Assembly: GCA_023128195.1 (NCBI GenBank)
Contig: JAGMEL010000100.1
Span: 1-10,056 of the forward strand
Direction of reading: 5' to 3'
DNA from: Caldifarciminota bacterium
Lineage (GTDB): Bacteria > Hydrothermota > Tepidihabitantia > SM23-42
Length of the DNA stretch: 10,056 bases
The notes beneath the pieces are model-generated. The model had not been told where the DNA came from, searched no databases, and saw only the letters and a program-made list of their open reading frames with translations. The translations under genes and the position numbers were made by a program. The stretch's first letter is position 1, and each line of letters opens with the position of its first letter. Below are positions 6,158 through 10,056 of the stretch, piece after piece.

Positions 6158-7368
6158 ACAGTCCTCAATGCCTTTGCAGGCTCTAATTTTGTTATCCTTG
6201 TTATTGGTAGAAACGCAACAATGATTGCTGCTAATAGACCGAATAAAAATCCAGTTATTATAATCATTGGTGTTGGCGAAAAATAGATAATCGGACCATA
6301 CGGCATATCAGCTGAAGTTGATGAAGACATCATACTCATATCAATTCCTTGATATTTGAGCCAATAACTCAAAATACCGCCAATAACTGCTCCCAGAAAA
6401 CTGCCTACAAAACCGATAATACCTGCTTCAAGAGTCAGCAATCCGGCGACCGAAAGATTATTCAAACCCATTGCCTTCATCATACCTATTTCTTTTGTGC
6501 GCTCATAGACAACCATAATCATGGTGTTAGCAATTGTCGAACAGGCAACGATTAGAATAATGGCATAAAAAATTGAGTAAACAAAGCTAAAGGTATTAAT
6601 GTATTTGAGTATAGGATTATATTGAAAAGGAACAATAGAATAGTCGCCGTGTAATCTTATTTCACGGGCAATATTTATCGCTTTATTAGGGTTCTTTACT
6701 ATAATAACAAGTTCAGTAGCACGGTCCTCAAGATCGAGTAATTGCTGACCAACATTCAGGGGGATATAAAACACACTTCTATCCATTCCGCCTATACCGA
6801 TTGAGAATATTCCTTTAACAAGAAGATTTATACCAGTTGGTGAATCGTACGCTGTTCTTGTTATTATGGTTAATGTATCACCCACCCCTATATCAAGACG
6901 TTTTGCCAGTTCATTACCAATTATCGTCCCATTGCTTGATGCATCAAGGTAAGAACCTTCAATTATTCTTTTGTCCAATCCCGATATATTTGTTTCCTTG
7001 TCAGGATCAATAGCATATCCCAGTGCAGGTATGTTCAATTCTTTTTCACCTAATAAAACACCAAATTTGATCCTTGGTGAAATTATGAGAATTTCTTCAT
7101 GATTTAATTCGTCATATAATTCCGGTGTCAAATCCAAAGCCTCTGATAAAGGAATCATTCGTTCGCGTCTGTCATACTCCTTTGTTGTAATTCTTATGTG
7201 CCCGGATATCAATCTAACAATATTTTCACTTATATTCTCGATTACACCGCGCATATAACTCTGGGCAAATATTATCACGGTGATGGCAATTGCTACACTA
7301 ATACCCGAGATAATACTGCGCCGTGTATTACGGAAAAAATTTCTGTATGCAAGTTTTAATAAATACAT
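6154..7368 (-). CDS. ABC transporter permease 2, LolC/LolE/MacB (FtsX-domain) type
   Basis: The 404-residue protein has the four-helix layout of type VII ABC permeases. A basic N-terminus (RNFFRNTRRS) precedes membrane helix 1 (about 18-37). A large periplasmic MacB-PCD-like domain spans about 40-258, and three C-terminal helices follow (about 262-286, 308-336, 367-390). ERTKEIGMMKAMG (289-301) after helix 2 is the conserved coupling segment that meets the ATPase. Such permeases use ATP to drive periplasmic movements that extract lipoproteins (LolCDE) or push substrates outward (MacB) rather than move cargo through a pore. It pairs with the upstream permease, with which it shares fold and several motifs. 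Its ATG overlaps the upstream stop by one base (TAATG). A variable loop rich in Met and Ser (344-352) lies between helices 3 and 4. Confidence 0.88.
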   Translation of the reverse strand: MYLLKLAYRNFFRNTRRSIISGISVAIAITVIIFAQSYMRGVIENISENIVRLISGHIRITTKEYDRRERMIPLSEALDLTPELYDELNHEEILIISPRIKFGVLLGEKELNIPALGYAIDPDKETNISGLDKRIIEGSYLDASSNGTIIGNELAKRLDIGVGDTLTIITRTAYDSPTGINLLVKGIFSIGIGGMDRSVFYIPLNVGQQLLDLEDRATELVIIVKNPNKAINIAREIRLHGDYSIVPFQYNPILKYINTFSFVYSIFYAIILIVACSTIANTMIMVVYERTKEIGMMKAMGLNNLSVAGLLTLEAGIIGFVGSFLGAVIGGILSYWLKYQGIDMSMMSSSTSADMPYGPIIYFSPTPMIIITGFLFGLLAAIIVAFLPITRITKLEPAKALRTV

Positions 7369-8591
7369 TATACATGCCTCAAGGCTTCTACTGGTTGAAG
7401 CTTAGTTGCTTTTCTTACAGGCCAGAGTGTAACAATAACAGATACTACAACACCAAAAATAAACACACTGAGAACTGTCATATAATTAATTTCTCCCGTA
7501 ATAATAAACTTTACCGGGTAAATTATATCAATATTCTCCAACATATGGCTTAAATCTAACCCATAATACACAAGGTGCAATGACGCAAGCAAACCCAGAA
7601 AACAGCCAAAAAGACTGCCAAATATGCCAATAATGCCTCCTTCATAAATAAACATCTTTACAATATTATAATTACCAAATCCCATTGCCTTTAACATTCC
7701 TATCTCTGGAATACGTTCCATGACTGCCATTAGCATTGTATTTATGATACCTATTGCTGCAATAATTACAACAACAAGTGCGAGCATGAATTGCCCTGAT
7801 CTTTTCATCTCTGAGAGGTCAAAAATACCTGCATTTAATTCTTTATATGTATAAACCTCAAAATCCTTACCGATTTTGCCGGCAATTTCGTTTTTTAACT
7901 GCATTAATTTATTATCATCCCTGGTTTTAATACATAACTCTGTTATCCCATACATGGACAAAAGCCTTTGTGCAATATTTATATGCATAAGGACTGCATT
8001 CCGATCTAAAAGGGGATGCCCGGTATTAATAAGGCCGGAAACTGTGAAGTCATATGCCTCATACGTACCATACCGATCTCTTGTAATAATCGTCAAAAAT
8101 GATCCAACATCTAAATCCATATCCTTTGCCAGATCTTTACCTATTAGAATGTCATCCGGATTTTTCAAATATTCACCTTTAACTACTGTATTTGCTGTTT
8201 CAAAGACTTTGGGTTCCTTTTCAATATCAATACCAATACCCAAAACAGGAAGTTCATCAATACCATTATTTACGCGACACTGAAATTTGATGCGTGGTGT
8301 CACGCCCTTAATAGTTTTTATCTTTGCTATCCTTTGTAAAATGAATTCAGGATTTTCAATAATTGTATCAAGAGGGAATAATCCTTCTTCACGATAATAA
8401 CCCTTGGCAAATATTTCTAAATGACCGGTTTCAAAATCAATAATATTTCCTGCAGCAAGATTGTCGAGACCGTTCATCATCGTATCCATATAAATCATCA
8501 CAGCAAGGCCAACTGATATTGCAGCTGCAGTGATTAGTGTTCTTCTTCTGTGCCGAAAGACATTACGCCATGCAAGATTGAGTATCTTCAT
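7368..8591 (-). CDS. ABC transporter permease 1, LolC/LolE/MacB (FtsX-domain) type
   Basis: The 407-residue protein parallels permease 2: a basic N-terminal segment (RNVFRHRRRT), helix 1 (about 18-36), a periplasmic MacB-PCD-like domain (about 38-265) and three C-terminal helices (about 268-290, 317-340, 370-390). The coupling motif is ERIPEIGMLKAMG (292-304), and the C-terminus KATKLQPVEALRHV is typical of the family. With permease 2 it should form a heterodimer in the inner membrane, as LolC and LolE do, driven by the adjacent ATPase. The start ATG overlaps the ATPase stop by four bases (ATGA), and its own stop overlaps permease 2, so the three are almost surely made in step. Two different permeases plus a LolA-like carrier favour a Lol-like role over a MacB drug-efflux role, since MacB fuses ATPase and permease in one chain. 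Confidence 0.88.
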   Translation of the reverse strand: MKILNLAWRNVFRHRRRTLITAAAISVGLAVMIYMDTMMNGLDNLAAGNIIDFETGHLEIFAKGYYREEGLFPLDTIIENPEFILQRIAKIKTIKGVTPRIKFQCRVNNGIDELPVLGIGIDIEKEPKVFETANTVVKGEYLKNPDDILIGKDLAKDMDLDVGSFLTIITRDRYGTYEAYDFTVSGLINTGHPLLDRNAVLMHINIAQRLLSMYGITELCIKTRDDNKLMQLKNEIAGKIGKDFEVYTYKELNAGIFDLSEMKRSGQFMLALVVVIIAAIGIINTMLMAVMERIPEIGMLKAMGFGNYNIVKMFIYEGGIIGIFGSLFGCFLGLLASLHLVYYGLDLSHMLENIDIIYPVKFIITGEINYMTVLSVFIFGVVVSVIVTLWPVRKATKLQPVEALRHV

Positions 8592-9265
8592 TTTTTCTTA
8601 TCACTCGCTATCTTACCGTCTCTTAAGTAAATAATTCTCTCGGCAAATTCCATTACCAGCGGGTCATGTGTGGAAAAAACAAACGTTGTTTTCTTCTTTT
8701 TATTAAGCTCTTTCATCAATGATAAAATCTCCTTTGCATTCATTGAATCAAGGTTTGCTGTGGGTTCATCAGCAAGAACCATGCTCGGCTCTTTGACCAA
8801 AGCACGAGCAATGGCAACACGCTGCTGCTGGCCACCACTCATCTCATTCGACTTACGGTTAATGAATTCTGAAAGACCCACCTCTTCTAAAATTGATATA
8901 ACTCTTTCCTTTTTTTCTTCTGCTGGCATGTTTACTAAAATCAAAGGCATCTCAACGTTCTCATAAGCGGTTAACACAGGAATCAGATTAAATGTTTGAA
9001 AAACAAAACCGAGTTCATTTTTTCTAAATTCTGCTTTCTGTTTTGTAGAAAGTGTAGTCATGCTTGTGCCATCGATTAAAACATCACCTTTTGTAGGTAT
9101 ATCAAGACAGCCGATAATATTTAAAAGTGTTGTCTTACCTGAGCCGGATGGTCCGGCAATAGCAGTGAACTCACCATCCTCGATTTTCAAAGTTATACCG
9201 CGTAGGGCAGGAAACAAGACTTTACCAACCTTATAATCCTTGTACAAATCAATCATTTCAACCAC
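8588..9265 (-). CDS. ABC transporter ATP-binding protein, LolD/MacB type
   Basis: The 225-residue protein has all motor motifs of an ABC ATPase: Walker A GPSGSGKTT (38-46), Q-loop Gln90 (FVFQTFNLIPVLTA), signature MSGGQQQRV (142-150), Walker B MVLADEPT (162-169), D-loop NLD and switch His200. The FNLIPVLTAYENVEMPL stretch after the Q-loop is typical of the LolD/MacB/FtsE branch. It should bind the cytoplasmic coupling segments of the two permeases and power extraction of cargo from the inner membrane. The start is GTG at 9265, chosen because AGGGAGGTG (9276-9268) lies just upstream with the GGAGG core four bases away; ATG at 9256 (residue 4) would be 13 bases from it. The start overlaps the stop of a possible small ORF by one base. 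Confidence 0.93.
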   Translation of the reverse strand: MVEMIDLYKDYKVGKVLFPALRGITLKIEDGEFTAIAGPSGSGKTTLLNIIGCLDIPTKGDVLIDGTSMTTLSTKQKAEFRKNELGFVFQTFNLIPVLTAYENVEMPLILVNMPAEEKKERVISILEEVGLSEFINRKSNEMSGGQQQRVAIARALVKEPSMVLADEPTANLDSMNAKEILSLMKELNKKKKTTFVFSTHDPLVMEFAERIIYLRDGKIASDKKK

Positions 9266-9414
9266 TACACCTCCCTGTGAAATAAAGGGCTCAAGAAGGC
9301 TAAAATGGCTATTATTATTTTAATGTCTCTTCTTGCCTTTATTCTCCCTCTTTGAGCCATCTCTGAACCATCTTTCCCAATCATTTTCCATTGTAGCACT
9401 TCTCTGAAAAACAT
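9265..9414 (-). CDS. Possible 49-residue small membrane protein upstream of the ATPase
   Basis: An ATG at 9414 opens a 49-codon frame that ends at TAG (9267-9265) and overlaps the ATPase GTG by one base (TAGTG). The product has a charged N-terminal half (MAQRGRIKARRD at 19-30) and then a hydrophobic stretch, IKIIIAILAFLSPLF (31-45), which could be a single membrane segment with the basic side in the cytoplasm. The ATPase ribosome site lies inside its last codons, a common coupled layout. Against it: the upstream GGGAG is about 13 bases from the ATG, too far for a good ribosome site, and I recognise no family. It accounts for most of the 187-base gap between the barrel and ATPase genes. Confidence 0.3.
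   Translation of the reverse strand: MFFREVLQWKMIGKDGSEMAQRGRIKARRDIKIIIAILAFLSPLFHREV
9268..9276 (-). promoter_or_regulatory. Strong Shine-Dalgarno site for the ATPase gene
   Basis: AGGGAGGTG on the - strand, four bases from GTG (9265) counting from the GGAGG core, decides for GTG over the ATG at 9256. It shows that the organism uses Shine-Dalgarno initiation alongside the leaderless-looking genes. Confidence 0.75.
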
Positions 9415-9452
9415 ATTAAACTATCTTCTCCCTTTTATAATTACGGTAAATC

Positions 9453-10056
9453 TCAGAAGTAGACCTTCATCCATGTATATACTGCACCATCAAAAGGTAT
9501 AATATTCTTAAATTCACTTCCCTGTAATCCAATAAGATAATTCAGGCCCACAATTATATCTGTATTTTCAAAAATCGGAAAATTCACCTGGGGCATAATA
9601 ATTAGACTTCTATCATTTAGATTAATCAAATTACTAATTCTCGGCTGTACAATTGCAAAAGGATCAGGTACTATGCTGATAGTAAAGTAGAGATACTGTT
9701 GTGCAAGTGTTGTACGTTCTCCTGAATAGATTTTTATAAAATCATAATTCGCTGCATCATCTTCACCGCTGCCGTCAAAAAAATACTCAGCCATTGTATA
9801 AATCATAAAAGGAAATGTGTAATCGATCCCAAAAGAAAATTTGCTATAATCAACAGTATCTTCCCATGTATAACCGTACTCACACCAGTAACCTAATATT
9901 AATTCACCGGTAATTTCAGCACCAATTATTGTTTTTTTCTCTGATGATCGGTGCATAAGATTTAAACCGATATCATTCTTCAAAAGATTTGTGCCTAATC
10001 GTACACCATAAAACGACTGTTCCATATCTTCCTGTGGTAAAAAAACACCCCGTATA
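9453..10056 (-). CDS. Outer-membrane beta-barrel protein, C-terminal part (5' end outside window)
   Basis: The frame is open from the stop at 9453 to the end of the window, about 200 codons, so the start lies outside. The ATG at 10025 is probably internal, because the frame continues upstream of it (codons for VFLPQED) without a stop. The visible part shows alternating polar and hydrophobic strands with frequent Tyr, Phe and Gly, separated by turns rich in Gly, Asp and Asn (for example DYTFPFMIYTMAEYFFDGSG). It ends in an aromatic residue (MKVYF), as outer-membrane barrels recognised by BamA usually do. I cannot name the family; it resembles porin-like barrels found beside ABC/LolA-like gene sets. 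It is transcribed toward the ATPase and may be the outer-membrane partner of the exporter. Confidence 0.65.
   Translation of the reverse strand, partial: IRGVFLPQEDMEQSFYGVRLGTNLLKNDIGLNLMHRSSEKKTIIGAEITGELILGYWCEYGYTWEDTVDYSKFSFGIDYTFPFMIYTMAEYFFDGSGEDDAANYDFIKIYSGERTTLAQQYLYFTISIVPDPFAIVQPRISNLINLNDRSLIIMPQVNFPIFENTDIIVGLNYLIGLQGSEFKNIIPFDGAVYTWMKVYF

Noticed and set aside
5918..6286. Long + strand frames through the minisatellite (also 5935-6117) encoding Phe-Ser-His-Ser-Pro or Ser-Pro-Phe-Leu repeats
   Set aside because: They arise because the repeat unit lacks stops in several frames. They run antisense to the exporter operon, into permease 2, and have no ribosome site or family resemblance.
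7876..8283. 135-codon + strand frame opposite permease 1
   Set aside because: Antisense shadow of a confident permease gene with no recognisable protein features.
9288..9358. GGCTCAA/TTGAGCC inverted arms in the gap before the ATPase gene
   Set aside because: The arms are seven bases with a loop of more than 50 bases and no T tract. The region is better explained by the possible small ORF, so I do not call it a terminator.
10047..10054. ACCCCGTA at the window edge as a second copy of the palindromic element
   Set aside because: Only eight bases match, the partner arm is not visible, and it lies in the open frame of the barrel gene. Sequence beyond the window would be needed.

Overview
The window is AT-rich (roughly one third G+C by eye) and comes from a diderm bacterium. 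It encodes an outer-membrane beta-barrel, a LolA-like periplasmic carrier and a LolCDE/MacB-type ABC exporter. No gene fixes the taxon. The low G+C, the SpeD-SpeE fusion and the lineage-specific look of the barrel would suit an uncultivated diderm phylum (WOR-3/Stahlbacteria or a similar group), but that is a guess.

Left part, + strand (11-3429): a polytopic GT-C-like membrane protein is followed by a strong promoter that ends five bases before the ATG of a two-domain polyamine enzyme. This enzyme joins an intact S-adenosylmethionine decarboxylase proenzyme to an aminopropyltransferase whose motifs look more like animal spermine synthase than ordinary bacterial SpeE. Its last dozen codons lie in a palindromic element. 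A BEM46/ABHD13-like membrane-anchored alpha/beta hydrolase starts one base after its stop and is probably co-transcribed.

Middle, - strand (5141-3468): a membrane HtpX-like M48 metalloprotease carries a long C-terminal extension (a GYF_2-like segment and two Cys4 zinc ribbons). Its promoter also sits so close to the ATG that the mRNA should be leaderless. It converges with the hydrolase gene over a short spacer holding a weak terminator-like hairpin.

Right part, - strand (10056-5184): an outer-membrane barrel (5' end outside the window) is followed by a possible 49-codon small ORF, then an ABC ATPase, two FtsX/MacB-type permeases and a LolA-like carrier with a signal peptide. Nearly all junctions are 1- or 4-base start/stop overlaps. 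Between permease 2 and the LolA-like gene lies a 24-bp minisatellite of about 7.7 copies. It is embedded in an 80-codon ORF that has ATGA overlaps at both ends, so the array forms a frame-preserving bridge in the operon. The likely job of the cluster is ATP-driven release of a lipoprotein or lipid from the inner membrane, periplasmic carriage, and delivery to the outer membrane or the barrel.

Points most worth following up: the spermine-synthase-like SpeD fusion, two promoters with identical leaderless geometry, the in-frame repeat bridge, the palindromic element at the end of the fusion gene, and the zinc-ribbon M48 protease.
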